From: UBA12077 sp963665525
GTDB taxonomy: Bacteria; Bacteroidota; Bacteroidia; Bacteroidales; UBA12077
DNA length: 64,000 nucleotides
NCBI GenBank assembly: GCA_963665525.1
Contig: OY762280.1
Location: 3,968,001-4,032,000, forward strand
Reading direction: 5' to 3'
Below the pieces are notes generated by a model that saw only the letters and a program-made list of their open reading frames with translations, had not been told where the DNA came from and searched no databases. The translations under genes were made by a program, and so were the position numbers. The first letter of the stretch is position 1; every line of letters starts with the position of its first letter. Positions 1 through 11,100 of this stretch are shown piece after piece.

Positions 1-1886
1 ATTTTGTGAATCTTAAAAAACGTGGTGTTAACTATCTTGGTTTATGTCCTTTTCATAACGAAAAAACACCTTCATTTATCGTTTCCCCATCCAAAGGAAT
101 ATACAAATGCTTTGGTTGTGGCAAAGGAGGAAATGCAGTAAACTTTATTATGGAGCATGAGCATTTGGGTTATCCCGAGGCACTTAAATATCTTGCTAAA
201 AAATATAATATTGAAGTTGTTGAAAAAGAGCTTACTGCAGAGGAAATTCAACAGCAGAACGAACGCGATAGTTTATTGGTTGTAACCAAATTTGCGAACA
301 CTTATTTCCAGGATAAACTTCATAAAAATACTGATGGGCGTGCTATTGGATTAAGCTATTTTAAAGAAAGAGGTTTTCGTGAAGATATCATCGAAAAATT
401 TGAGCTGGGGTATAGCCTGGATGTTCGTGATGCTTTTACAAAAGCAGCTAAGGAAAAAGGATTTAAAATTGATTTCCTGGAGAAAACAGGTCTAACCATA
501 GTTAATGAAAATGGCCAATATGATCGCTTTCGTGGAAGGGTAATTTTTCCTATTCATGGATTATCAGGAAATGTGATTGGTTTTGGTGGGCGTATTCTGA
601 AAAAAGATACTAAAACTGCGAAATACCTTAATTCGCCTGAATCGGATATTTATCATAAGAGTCGTGTGTTATATGGAATGTTTCAGGCAAAGAAATCTAT
701 TACACAGCTCGACAAATGTTATTTGGTGGAGGGCTATACTGATGTTATCTCCATGCATCAATCGGGAATTGAAAATGTAGTAGCTTCTTCGGGAACATCT
801 TTAACGGTTGAGCAGATAAGACTGATTAAACGATTTACGCCAAACGTGACTATAATTTATGATGGCGATGCTGCTGGGATTAAAGCTTCGTTACGTGGAA
901 TTGATTTGATTTTGGAACAAGGGCTGAATGTTAGGGTATTATTATTACCCGATGGTGAAGATCCTGATTCCTTTGCTAAAAGTCATAGTGCTGCAGAATT
1001 AGTAGAGCATATTGAGAAGAACGAAGAGGATTTTATTACATTTAAAACACGTTTGCTTTTTAATGAAGCGAAAAACGATCCGGTTAGAAAAGCAAATCTT
1101 ATAACCGATATTGTTCGATCAATAGCAGTTATTCCGGAAACTATTGTTCGTACTGTTTATATTAAAGAGTGTAGTGATATATTGGAGATCGATGAAAAAG
1201 TTCTTTATGGTGAAATCAATAAAATCAGAAGAAAGAATTACGAGAAAGAGTATAAAAGAACTTTATCACCAGATGCCAGCTTAAAAACGGGTTCTCCTTC
1301 TCTTCCTTCATCGCTTGAGGGATATTATGCAGAACCTCAGGAGAAGGAAATTATTAGGTTATTATTGCATTATGCCGATCACACTTTGTATACTTACCAG
1401 GAAAATAAATATGATGAACCACGAAGTGTTACTGTTGCAGAATATACCATAGGTGAAATTTTGAATGATGATTTAGAGTTTAAGAATCTAATTTATAAAC
1501 AGATTTTTCAGGAGTATTTAGAATCGGTAAATTCAGGGTCGAAGCTCAACGATAAACATTTTATTTATCACTCCGATCCAGAGATTAGTAAACTGGCAGC
1601 TGATTTATTAAGTACATCTTATACCTTAAGTAAAATTTTCAAAAAAGGAGGGGCTTATATCGAAACAGAAGAGCAGAAATTGAAAAATCTGGTTCCGGAA
1701 ACCATCATTGCATATAAAAGAAAAATCCTCGAAATAGCACAAAGTAGTGCAAAAGAAAAGCTAAAAGAAGCACAAGAAAAGAAATCCTCAAATGAGGAAC
1801 TTGAGCATCTTCAAAAAGAGTTTATGCAAATTACCTCTGTGATAAGTGCTATTGCAAAAGAACGTGGTTGGATTGCATTTAAGTAA
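1..1886 (+). CDS. dnaG: DNA primase DnaG, 5' end cut by the window
   Basis: Replicative primase that makes RNA primers for chromosome replication. The visible protein begins inside the N-terminal CHC2 zinc domain. Zinc ligands are visible as CPFH (C14, H17) and CFGC (C35, C38), counted from the valine codon at base 6. The TOPRIM catalytic domain follows, with EGYTDV near residue 242 and the DGDAAG metal-binding motif near residue 286. The C-terminal part, from about residue 410, should be the helicase-binding region. Primases usually have some 25-35 residues before this point, and the frame is open to the window edge, so the true start lies upstream. The GTG at base 6 is an internal valine codon, not a start. 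A convergent terminator follows directly. Identification is secure. Confidence 0.96.
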   Translation, partial: FVNLKKRGVNYLGLCPFHNEKTPSFIVSPSKGIYKCFGCGKGGNAVNFIMEHEHLGYPEALKYLAKKYNIEVVEKELTAEEIQQQNERDSLLVVTKFANTYFQDKLHKNTDGRAIGLSYFKERGFREDIIEKFELGYSLDVRDAFTKAAKEKGFKIDFLEKTGLTIVNENGQYDRFRGRVIFPIHGLSGNVIGFGGRILKKDTKTAKYLNSPESDIYHKSRVLYGMFQAKKSITQLDKCYLVEGYTDVISMHQSGIENVVASSGTSLTVEQIRLIKRFTPNVTIIYDGDAAGIKASLRGIDLILEQGLNVRVLLLPDGEDPDSFAKSHSAAELVEHIEKNEEDFITFKTRLLFNEAKNDPVRKANLITDIVRSIAVIPETIVRTVYIKECSDILEIDEKVLYGEINKIRRKNYEKEYKRTLSPDASLKTGSPSLPSSLEGYYAEPQEKEIIRLLLHYADHTLYTYQENKYDEPRSVTVAEYTIGEILNDDLEFKNLIYKQIFQEYLESVNSGSKLNDKHFIYHSDPEISKLAADLLSTSYTLSKIFKKGGAYIETEEQKLKNLVPETIIAYKRKILEIAQSSAKEKLKEAQEKKSSNEELEHLQKEFMQITSVISAIAKERGWIAFK

Positions 1887-1923
1887 AAATCCGGATATTT
1901 CTACCCGGATTTAATACTTTTTT
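1887..1923. terminator. Terminator between dnaG and the creD-like gene
   Basis: AAATCCGG (1887-1894) pairs with CCGGATTT (1905-1912) around a 10-base loop and is followed by a T-rich stretch to about 1923. It lies between two convergent genes and probably ends dnaG transcription. The A-rich sequence on its left could also serve the opposite strand. Confidence 0.65.
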
Positions 1924-1926
1924 GTC

Positions 1927-3249
1927 TTATTCATTTAAATCATTTGATTCTAAATTTGAATACCAATCAATTCTTTTTGATAGATACATAACAATTGCTA
2001 AAGCTATAAATAAACCAATACTTCCTAATAGTAAGGAATAATCTTGTAATTGGAGTATTACAAATAAAAATGAATATAATATGATCAGCACAAAAGCAAT
2101 GATGGCTGTCAGTTTTTTACTTTTGAAAATGCTGTGTGAATATACTGTTATTAAACTAATAATGGAGATACCAGCTATAAGGTAAGCCAAATTAAAATTG
2201 ATTTGTTCCGATAATGAAACAAGTAAAGTATAGAAAATACTTAATCCAAGACCTACCAGAAGATATTGAATTGGATGTATTCTTTTTTTGTTTAAAATTT
2301 CTGAAAAGAAAAATACCATAAAGGTCAAAGCGATAAACATAATGGCATATTTTACCGATCGCTCTGATTTTAGATAATGATCGACAGGAAGTAATAGTTT
2401 AACTCCAAATGATGATTCATTTAAGGAGTATTTGTTCCCAATCCATTGTTGTGGATAAGAACGATTTACATGCAATACCTTCCAGTTTGCTTCAAATCCA
2501 TGTTCAGATATTTTATGATTATTTGGTAAAAATGCACCATCGAAACTAGGATTAGTCCAATCTGATGTTATATTGATGTTTGTTTCTTTACCGAGAGGAA
2601 TGAAATTTAAATATTCACTTCCATTTAAGTTTAAATCAAATGCAAAGGTATATTTATTTTCATCTGTAATATTAATAAAAGATGATACTCCGCTATGGTC
2701 AGTCTGATAACTAATTCCGGGATTTACATCATATGTTTCCTTATTCCATTTTACTTTTATTACATCTTTTATTCCTCGCATATCAGGAATCCGAATTGAA
2801 AGTGTTGCCTGATCCCATAAAATATTTTTTTCTTGAATTTTCCAATCTTGAAAATTAGGTTTATTAAAACTTCCGCTGAAATTTAGGTTGGTTTTATATA
2901 CTATTACCTTATAAATACCTCTTTTTCTTTCTTCTGGTGATATTTTTCCTTTAATATTTAATTTTTCAGGCAGAAAATGAGCATAACGGATTTCTTCAAT
3001 AATTTCTTTATCCTTTTTATAATAGGATTTGTAAGGAACTGTTATAATGGGTCCACCAATGGTTTGAGGATTTCCCCATTTAAAACTTACTTCAGAAATT
3101 GCAGAATTGCGTAAAGAATTTCTTTCTTGAATAAGGTTCTTGATCATTCCTGCAGGTATAAGAAGAACAAGAATCAATAAACCAACTATTATTGATTTAA
3201 TCGTAATTGAATTTTGGAACCAGTTCTTGGATGATTGTTTATCAGTCAT
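1927..3249 (-). CDS. creD: CreD-like inner membrane protein
   Basis: Resembles the CreD family of inner membrane proteins, linked in other bacteria to envelope stress and beta-lactam or colicin tolerance, with no defined biochemical activity. One membrane helix is visible at about residues 15-38, followed by the typical start of the large periplasmic domain (SFKWGNPQTIGGPIITVPY). About five more hydrophobic helices fill residues 300-430. The length of 440 aa is normal for the family. The gene stands alone: the dnaG terminator lies on one side and 288 bp without a gene on the other. No CreBC-type regulator is adjacent. The family call is strong, the physiological role is unknown. Confidence 0.87.
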   Translation of the reverse strand: MTDKQSSKNWFQNSITIKSIIVGLLILVLLIPAGMIKNLIQERNSLRNSAISEVSFKWGNPQTIGGPIITVPYKSYYKKDKEIIEEIRYAHFLPEKLNIKGKISPEERKRGIYKVIVYKTNLNFSGSFNKPNFQDWKIQEKNILWDQATLSIRIPDMRGIKDVIKVKWNKETYDVNPGISYQTDHSGVSSFINITDENKYTFAFDLNLNGSEYLNFIPLGKETNINITSDWTNPSFDGAFLPNNHKISEHGFEANWKVLHVNRSYPQQWIGNKYSLNESSFGVKLLLPVDHYLKSERSVKYAIMFIALTFMVFFFSEILNKKRIHPIQYLLVGLGLSIFYTLLVSLSEQINFNLAYLIAGISIISLITVYSHSIFKSKKLTAIIAFVLIILYSFLFVILQLQDYSLLLGSIGLFIALAIVMYLSKRIDWYSNLESNDLNE

Positions 3250-3537
3250 TTTAACTTGTTTTGGTTAGTAATTTAAATACTCCAGGATTGGGAAAATATT
3301 GTTAAATAAGGAGTTAATTAATGTTAAAAGAGGTGTTTTAAAATGATAACTTGCTTTAAAGTAGGTCAGGTGAAGAATCTGTTTTTTTTCGGATATGCTA
3401 ATAAGGAAAGTAATTTTGATGTGAAACCTGAACCTACCAGCAAGCATTTTGTAATGTTGAACTATATTAAATACTCGAATTTTTGCTAAAAATTGCTTCA
3501 GTTGTAGTTAAGAAAAGTTAAAAGGTGTAAAGATGTC

Positions 3538-6500
3538 TTAAGAAGAATGTTTCTTTAAGGTGAATTCAATGTTAGTTCCTTTTTGTGGTTCACTTAAAAT
3601 TGAAATGATTCCACCATTTTTCTCGATAAATTCTTTACAAAGAATAAGCCCTAATCCGGATCCTTTTTCATTTGCGAGGCCTGGAGTTGTATGGTGTGTG
3701 TCAATTCTAAATAGTTTATTCTGATCTTCTTTTTTAATGCCAATTCCAGAATCTTTCACCGAATATTTAAGAAACTCTGTGTCATCTGAGCAGGTAATTT
3801 CTATAATGCCATTTTCAGGAGTAAATTTAACGGCATTTGAAAGGAGGTTACGAATAACAGTTTTGATCATATTTTCGTCTGCATAAGCGATAGTTCCTTT
3901 TTTTACATTTACTTTAAGGTCAATGTTTTTAGAGCCTAGTTTTCGTTTTATAAGTTCAATGCTTTCGTTTGTTAAAGAGTGAATGTCAATAAGTTTAGGG
4001 AAAAACTTGATTTCACCCATTTGTGTCGACGACCAATCGAGAAGATTTTCAAGTAAGTTAAAAGTTGTTTGCGAAAGTTTATTTAATTCTCCAATAAATC
4101 CTTTGGTTTGCTCTTTATTATATTCGTCAAAATCATTAAATATTAAATTTGTTGAACCTGCCAGTGTACTTATCGGGTTTCTTAAATCATGCGCAATAAT
4201 TCTAAAAAATTTGTTTTTAGTGGCATTACTTTTAGCCAATTTATCTCTTTGTTCTTCAATTTCCTGTTTTTGATCGAGAATTTCTCTTTCTGCTTGTTTT
4301 ATCTTCGTGATATCAGAATCAATGGCGATTAAATTTATCGTATCACCATTTTTATCGATTACATGTGTAAGTGTTGTTTGTGCCCACAGTTCTTTCCCAT
4401 CACGAGTTCTGGTTTTAAACTGATAAACTACAGATTTTTTATCATTTATGCATGATTTAACAGCCTCTCTGATATTTGGATTATCGCTACCGTCAATAAT
4501 ATTGATATTTTTTTCTTTGATGTACTGGTCTTGAGTATATCCATACATTCTGGTAAATCCATCATTGATCCATTCAAGGTTTCCATCTTTATCGAATATC
4601 GTAATGGCATTATCTGTTTCGCTGGCAACTTTCGATAACTTTATTAATTCTACATTTGCTTTCTTTAATTTTAAGGCCTGGTTGGTAATCTCCCATTTTT
4701 GTTTCTCAAGTTCTTCGTTTTTTGCACTTATCCGTTCATTGGCATCTTTAAGGTGTTCGGCTTGTACCAGAATCTCTTCCTTTTGCATTAGAATTTCCTG
4801 AGTTCTTTCAATAACAATTTTTTCAAGTTTCTCTTTTTCTTTAATTAATCGGTAGGTATACAAGCGAACAATAAGAATGATTAAAAAGATACCTATAACA
4901 ATATATCCTAAAACAGCAGCAAATCTTCTATACCATGGAGGAAGAATAGTAAATTTAAATTCAGCAGCAGGGCTTTCAAGCATATATAAGTTGCGTGATT
5001 TAACTTTGAAAGTATAATTACCTTCTTTTAAATTGGTGTATTCTTTTTTTGTTTCAGCACTCCAAGGTGACCATTCTTTATCGAAACCGTCTAAATAAAA
5101 ACTAAATTCATTTTTTAACTCATCTTCATAAAACGGAAGTGAATATTTAAAGATTAGTGAATTGTCTTTGTATTCAAGAATGGTATTGACATCAATAATT
5201 GAACTCGTATCTATTGATAAGATATCGGCAGAATCTCTATAATAATTTGTTCCACTATAAATAATTGAATCATTAGCTCTTATTTCACGAATTACTGCAG
5301 GACGAAGATTAAAGTAGTCTTTTTCTTCCAGAACTTGATATCTAAAAATTGCATCTGTAGTACTAAACCATTCTGATGGATCGGCATAGGTTGTAATATA
5401 TCGTGTTGATGTTACATCTTTATATATTTTATACCATGCCAGTGTATCGTAATACATAGTTAAAGCTTCTTCCTCTTCTTCTTGATCATTAGATACAACA
5501 AGATTTTCAAATCTGTTGGTTGAGTCGTTAAATATTTGGTAAGTATTGTTGTTAATATATACAAGTTTGTTTTTATAAGTGCTAAAAAGAACTGATTGTT
5601 CTGAGCTTAATCCGTTTTCTTTATTGTAAAAGGATATCTCATTGATATCATTTTTCGGATCTTCAACTTTATAAACTCCTTTATATCTGGCACTAAGCCA
5701 TAAATCACCAACGGAGTCTTCTATAATGTCTCGTATTTGATCAGTAATATGATATTTTAAACCATGATCAATCCACTTTCCTTTAGTATAGCTCAGATGC
5801 GCAATCCCATTCGTTAAACCTAGAAAAATTTGAGATGGGTCATGTTTGTACTGATAGATATCAAATATAGCTTTATAATCAGATATTTTTATGGATCGTC
5901 CTCCAATAATTTGATAAAGACCATTGCTAGAAGCTACTAATAATAATATTTTATCGGAGGTAGGAGCGAAGTATTTTTCTCTACTGTATAATAAAGCTTC
6001 GGTTTTTTCAAAATCAGTATTAGGTAAAATAAAATATAAAAAACTCCAGGCTTGTTCAAAGTTTCCTTCTACAGGCTTAAAATTATTAATGGTATAATTG
6101 ACATTTTCATTTTTCCTGGAAGTATAGTATACTCCAGATACGGTAGATATATATAAATTATTGTCTAAGCACGATATATCAGAAATATTCCCATTAATTC
6201 CTTTATCGTTGTTCCAAAACCTAAAAGGAGAAAAAATATCTATTTGGCTAATTCCATTGGCAAGTGCAATCCATAAATTTTGATCTTTATCAAGATATAG
6301 ATATTGTGCAGAGCTTACCGTTCCTGTTGTTTCTTCATTGATAACATCTATTACATTCCATGTTTTATCTACTATGAGCACATCTCCTGAGATACTTCCC
6401 ATTGCATATAGTGAATCAGAAATTGGAATGCCATGATAAAATGGATTATTTAAAAAGTAGTTATTTAAATTTTTAGCATTAGCAGATAATACAGAAACAG

Positions 6501-7215
6501 GAATAATCTTACCATGATCATATATATACAAACCCTTAGTTCTGGTACAGATGAGTAGCTTGTCATCATAAGGTAGAATAGAATGAATTCTCTTATTTGC
6601 AAAGTATTCACCTTTTTCTATTAAAAGTAAAGAATCGTTTTCAAATTTGAGTAAACCATTTCCCATTTCCTGCACATACAGTTGAGAATTAACCTTGTGG
6701 CTTAAATAAAATCTCTCTTTGGATTTTTTCCAGAAATCTATTTTTTGATTTTTGTATCGAAACAGATAATAATCAGACAGAAAGAATACCTGTCCATTGA
6801 TACAGTTAATGTCCCAAATATCACCAAAATTAGCACAAGAAGAGTCAATTAAATGTGTTAAGGAGTGATAATTTAAAGATCCATTTTTATCAGGTAGTAA
6901 TTGTCCAAGTTCTTCATAAGCTCCGGCATAAATATGATTATCTTGATCTATTGCCAACGTTCTTACTGCTGAACTATTAGGGATATATATTTTTCTCCAC
7001 TCAATACCGTCGTATTCTAAAATACAACTAGCATTCCCAAAATACATGATTCCTCTTTGATCTTGAATAATAGACCAGTTTTGTGATGAAGCTTTGTAAT
7101 CTTTTGAAGTATAATGTTTCGAAATTAGTAATCCTCGTTCTTGACCATATAGCCATAGGGAACTAAATAAGAAAGAAATAAAAACAATGATATATTTGTG
7201 TTTGGGTATAAGCAT
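3538..7215 (-). CDS. Beta-propeller sensor histidine kinase (Reg_prop, Y_Y_Y, PAS, HisKA, HATPase)
   Basis: Membrane sensor kinase of 1225 aa. A signal peptide (1-24) is followed by a long extracytoplasmic region of two-component-regulator propeller repeats (about 30-650) and a Y_Y_Y Ig-like domain (about 690-755). A membrane helix lies at about 765-790, then a charged coiled coil, and a PAS/PAC domain (about 870-990). The phosphoacceptor His is H1009 in AHDLRNP. The ATPase domain has the N-box around N1127 (NAVKF) and the glycine motifs DSGIGI and GSGLGL. Unlike Bacteroidetes hybrid sensors it has no receiver or AraC domain. The regulator is instead a separate gene immediately upstream, overlapping by one base. 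The ligand is unknown. In related proteins the propeller senses saccharides or other extracellular compounds. Confidence 0.93.
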   Translation of the reverse strand: MLIPKHKYIIVFISFLFSSLWLYGQERGLLISKHYTSKDYKASSQNWSIIQDQRGIMYFGNASCILEYDGIEWRKIYIPNSSAVRTLAIDQDNHIYAGAYEELGQLLPDKNGSLNYHSLTHLIDSSCANFGDIWDINCINGQVFFLSDYYLFRYKNQKIDFWKKSKERFYLSHKVNSQLYVQEMGNGLLKFENDSLLLIEKGEYFANKRIHSILPYDDKLLICTRTKGLYIYDHGKIIPVSVLSANAKNLNNYFLNNPFYHGIPISDSLYAMGSISGDVLIVDKTWNVIDVINEETTGTVSSAQYLYLDKDQNLWIALANGISQIDIFSPFRFWNNDKGINGNISDISCLDNNLYISTVSGVYYTSRKNENVNYTINNFKPVEGNFEQAWSFLYFILPNTDFEKTEALLYSREKYFAPTSDKILLLVASSNGLYQIIGGRSIKISDYKAIFDIYQYKHDPSQIFLGLTNGIAHLSYTKGKWIDHGLKYHITDQIRDIIEDSVGDLWLSARYKGVYKVEDPKNDINEISFYNKENGLSSEQSVLFSTYKNKLVYINNNTYQIFNDSTNRFENLVVSNDQEEEEEALTMYYDTLAWYKIYKDVTSTRYITTYADPSEWFSTTDAIFRYQVLEEKDYFNLRPAVIREIRANDSIIYSGTNYYRDSADILSIDTSSIIDVNTILEYKDNSLIFKYSLPFYEDELKNEFSFYLDGFDKEWSPWSAETKKEYTNLKEGNYTFKVKSRNLYMLESPAAEFKFTILPPWYRRFAAVLGYIVIGIFLIILIVRLYTYRLIKEKEKLEKIVIERTQEILMQKEEILVQAEHLKDANERISAKNEELEKQKWEITNQALKLKKANVELIKLSKVASETDNAITIFDKDGNLEWINDGFTRMYGYTQDQYIKEKNINIIDGSDNPNIREAVKSCINDKKSVVYQFKTRTRDGKELWAQTTLTHVIDKNGDTINLIAIDSDITKIKQAEREILDQKQEIEEQRDKLAKSNATKNKFFRIIAHDLRNPISTLAGSTNLIFNDFDEYNKEQTKGFIGELNKLSQTTFNLLENLLDWSSTQMGEIKFFPKLIDIHSLTNESIELIKRKLGSKNIDLKVNVKKGTIAYADENMIKTVIRNLLSNAVKFTPENGIIEITCSDDTEFLKYSVKDSGIGIKKEDQNKLFRIDTHHTTPGLANEKGSGLGLILCKEFIEKNGGIISILSEPQKGTNIEFTLKKHSS

Positions 7216-7925
7216 TAGGTTATATTATTTAAGTTAGCTAATGCTTCATTTACTTCTTCTTTATATTTTCTTCCAATTGGTAATTCAGTATTGCCAATAT
7301 CAATTCCTGATAAGCTATATGCATCTACTTTATTTAGTGCAACAATAAAAGATCTGTGGATGCGTAAAAAAAAGGTGTTATTTAAAATTGACTCAAAATA
7401 ACTAAGTTGTTGCTTTGTGACAACAGTTTTACATGTTGTAACAACTTTAACATAGTCTTTAACACTTTCAAGATATAATATATTTTTAAGATAAACCTTA
7501 ACCATTTTTTTATTTTCTTTTAAATAAATAAAATCATCATTGTTTGAGACCTTATTATTAATAGATGGCTTAAGTTTTTCATAAACTCTATTTACAGGTT
7601 TTAGTAACCTTTCTAAAGTTACAGGTTTTAAAATATAATCTTCAACATTTAACTCAAACCCATCAATAGCATAGTTTTTATTAGCTGTAGTAAATATTAC
7701 TGAAGGAGCATTAGGTAAGCTTCTTAAAAAATCAACACCAGTTAAATTTGGCATTTCAATATCAAGAAAAAGTAAATCAACCGTATTCTTTTTGATAAAC
7801 TCATATACAGGCAAAGCATTATCGAATTTTCCAATGATTTCTACATATGGAATTTTCTTTAAGTAACCTTCAATAATAGTTATAGCCAATGGTTCATCAT
7901 CTACTATAACGCACTTCAGTTTCAT
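7215..7925 (-). CDS. LytTR-family response regulator
   Basis: Response regulator of 236 aa. The N-terminal receiver has the acidic pair D9/D10, the phosphorylation site D55 (LLFLDIEMP) and the lysine motif ILKP. The C-terminal half (about 135-232) is a LytTR DNA-binding domain (YLESVKDYVKVVT, FLRIHRSFIVALNKV). The gene is first of a two-gene operon with the propeller sensor kinase: its stop and the kinase start share one base, so the two almost certainly act as a pair. The next gene, on the other strand, is a secreted protease, which makes that gene a possible but unproven target. No promoter could be placed confidently upstream. Confidence 0.94.
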   Translation of the reverse strand: MKLKCVIVDDEPLAITIIEGYLKKIPYVEIIGKFDNALPVYEFIKKNTVDLLFLDIEMPNLTGVDFLRSLPNAPSVIFTTANKNYAIDGFELNVEDYILKPVTLERLLKPVNRVYEKLKPSINNKVSNNDDFIYLKENKKMVKVYLKNILYLESVKDYVKVVTTCKTVVTKQQLSYFESILNNTFFLRIHRSFIVALNKVDAYSLSGIDIGNTELPIGRKYKEEVNEALANLNNIT

Positions 7926-8148
7926 AAATGTTTTTAAGTTAGGTGGTTAGGCTTTCCCTTTAGTTAAAATTAACGAGCAATTTAAAAATTATTTTTAAAA
8001 AACAATAACACTAACTAAATAAAAATATAAGAAAACTGAGAAATAGTGTTTTTATAGGTAGCAAATTGTTGTTTGTCTATATGCAAAAAATATTATAAAA
8101 ATATGTAATATTTTGAGCAAGATTTATTTAACCCTAAAACTATTTACT

Positions 8149-11100
8149 ATGAAAAAATTTACTCTACTAACTTTAACCTTAACTTTAATATTGAGTTTTA
8201 CGTTATGGGCTCAAAAGGGTTACATTAACCCTGCCGCCAAGTATAGTGAAATGCTTGGTTATCGATACGAAATTCAAAATACAAAAGCTGGTGGTGAAGT
8301 AGGTATGGTGCATCTTCCCGATGGACAAATTGTTAATGCCTGGGATTTCTATAAAGGAAAAGTAGCTCAGGAATTTTCTTATGCAGCAAAGTTAGGCTTT
8401 GATCTGGAAACAGAAGTGGTTAAGAAAAATGGTTTCACAACCGAACGAGCTGTTTGTATAAGAATGAATAAAGGTATTGAAGAAAGAATTCCTTTATTAG
8501 AACTAATGGAACTTAATGGAGAGCCTTTAAATGCAGAGGTTCAAAGAACTGCTCCTTCAATTTATGAGAAGGCAACAGTTGATCCTTCATTCTCTGCATC
8601 AAAAAGTTTACCTACAGAGTTTGATTGGAGAGATTATAATGGGCATGCTTATATAGGAGAAGCTCGTGATCAAGGTGGATGTGGTTCTTGTTATTCTTTT
8701 GGAGCTACTGCTTGTGCTGAAGGTACTTATAACTATGCAACAGGTAGTTATGATAGTAATGCAGCTGATTTTTCTGAAGGTTGGATTGCTTTTTGTTTAA
8801 GTGAAATGTCTGCTTATAGCAGTCACTTTAGTGGTTGTAATGGTGCTGATTATGAATACATGGAATTACAAGCATTAGTTGATGTAGGACATATTGATGA
8901 ATCATATTTCCCATATTCAGATGCAAATAATCAATCTTGTCCTTCTACTACAGACAATGCACCAAAAATTCAATTTGAAGGATGGTACAGAGTTCCAAGC
9001 AGCGACGTAGATGCTATTAAAACAGCGATCATGACATATGGAGTTGTGGATGCTGCAGTATATGTTACAACTTCATTCCAAAACTACAGTGGTGGTGTTT
9101 GGTCTGATTCTAATAGCGGATGTAGCAATGGAGCTTATACTACAACTAACCACGCTATTGCTTTAGTAGGTTGGGGCCATGATGCAACCGAAGGTGATTA
9201 TTGGATCTTAAGAAACTCTTGGGGAACAAGTTGGGGAGAGAATGGTTATATGAGAATCTCTGTGAATTCTGCAGCGGTTGACTGTGCCGTTTGTTATATG
9301 GTATATCAAAATGTTCCACAACCTCCAGTTGCTGGATTTAGTGCTGATGCTACAACAGTAGTTGCTGGAAGTACTGTTAACTTTACTGATGAGTCGGCTA
9401 ATAACCCTACTTCTTGGTCTTGGTCATTCGAAGGTGGAACTCCATCAACAAGTACAACTCAAAACCCATCTGTTACTTATAATACTTTAGGAACATATAA
9501 TGTTACTTTAACTGCTACAAATGCTGAAGGTAATGATACTGAAACAAAAACAGCTTATATCAATGTAGTTGATGAAATCATTAATTACTGCGAATCTGCA
9601 GGAAATAATTTCTCATATGAATGGATTGCTGGTGTTCAGGTTGGTGATTTCTCTAATACATCAGGTGCAGCAGGTTATACTGACTTTACTAATTTAACAG
9701 CAAACTTAACTGCTGGTCAAACATACAATATTACATTAACTCCTGATTTCAGTGGTTCTACTTATGATGAATATTGGAAAATCTGGATTGATTTAAATCA
9801 TGATGGTGATTTTGATGATGCTGGTGAAAATGTATTCGATCAAGGTGGAATGAGTAAAACAACAGTTACAGGAACAATTACTATTCCTTCAGGAACAGCT
9901 TCAACAACAACTCGTATGCGTGTTACTATGAAATATAATGGAGAACCTACTGCTTGTGAAACTTCATTCAGCTATGGTGAGGTTGAAGATTACACAGTAT
10001 TTATTGGTGGTGGTGATGATGAAGCTCCAACTGCTCCATCTGGATTAGCAGCATCTAATATTACTATGACAAGTGTAAGTTTAAGCTGGAATGCAGCTAC
10101 TGATAATGTTGGTGTTACAGGGTATCAAGTATATCAAAACGGATCATTATTAGCAAACACAACTGGTACTTCTTATAATGTAACCGGATTAAATTCAGGA
10201 ACAAATTATTCTTATTATGTAATTGCTGAAGATGCTGCTGGTAACGAATCAGCACAAAGTAATACAGTTAACATAACTACTTTAACTGATACTGAAGCTC
10301 CAACTACTCCAACAGGATTAGCTAGCTCTGGTATTGCTCAAACAAGCTTTACTTTATCATGGAATGCATCAACAGATAATGTTGCTGTAACAGGATATAA
10401 TGTATATCAAGATGGTACTTTATTAACAAATACATCAGCAACTTCATTTAGTGTTACCGGATTATCTCCTGCTACTACATATGCATATTATGTTACTGCT
10501 GAAGATGCTGCTGGAAATATTTCAGGAGTAAGCGGAACGTTAAATGTAACAACTACCGATGAGGTTATTGTAGTTGATTATTGTGATCTTTATGCTACAA
10601 ATACTGTCTTTGAATGGATAGATTTGGTAGGATTAAATGACCTTTACAATGAATCTAGCAAAAATGGTGGATATGCTGATTTCACTAATCTGGTAGCAAA
10701 TGTATCACAAGGTACAAGTTATACAGCTTATATAAGTGCTGGATTTAGAAGAAGAACTTATACTGAATATTGGAATGTATGGATTGACTTTAATATTGAT
10801 GGTGAATTTACAAGCGATGAAATTGTAGTTCAAGGTAGTGTTGCCGATGGAGATGTTTATACTGCAACTGTTGATATTCCTGCTACAGCTACAATTGGTC
10901 AAACAAGAATGAGAGCTGCTATGTGGGATACTGACTATCCTTCTTCTTGTGGATCTTATAAATATGGTGAAGTAGAGGATTATACTGTAAATATTACAGC
11001 TAAGTCTGCTCCATCAGGAAGATTGGTAAGTGGCAAACAATTAGGTAATGATGAAGTTGCAGGTATTAAGTTATTCCCTAATCCTGTTAAAGATGAATTA

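Noticed and set aside
3265..3447. 60-aa frame on the minus strand between the creD-like and sensor kinase genes
   Set aside because: No recognisable domain, unremarkable start, and the sequence looks like noncoding AT-rich DNA. The 288-bp gap holds no other supported gene.
8113..8148. Earlier TTG start for the C1 protease
   Set aside because: The ATG at 8149 gives a clean signal peptide. The additional residues would move it away from the N-terminus.
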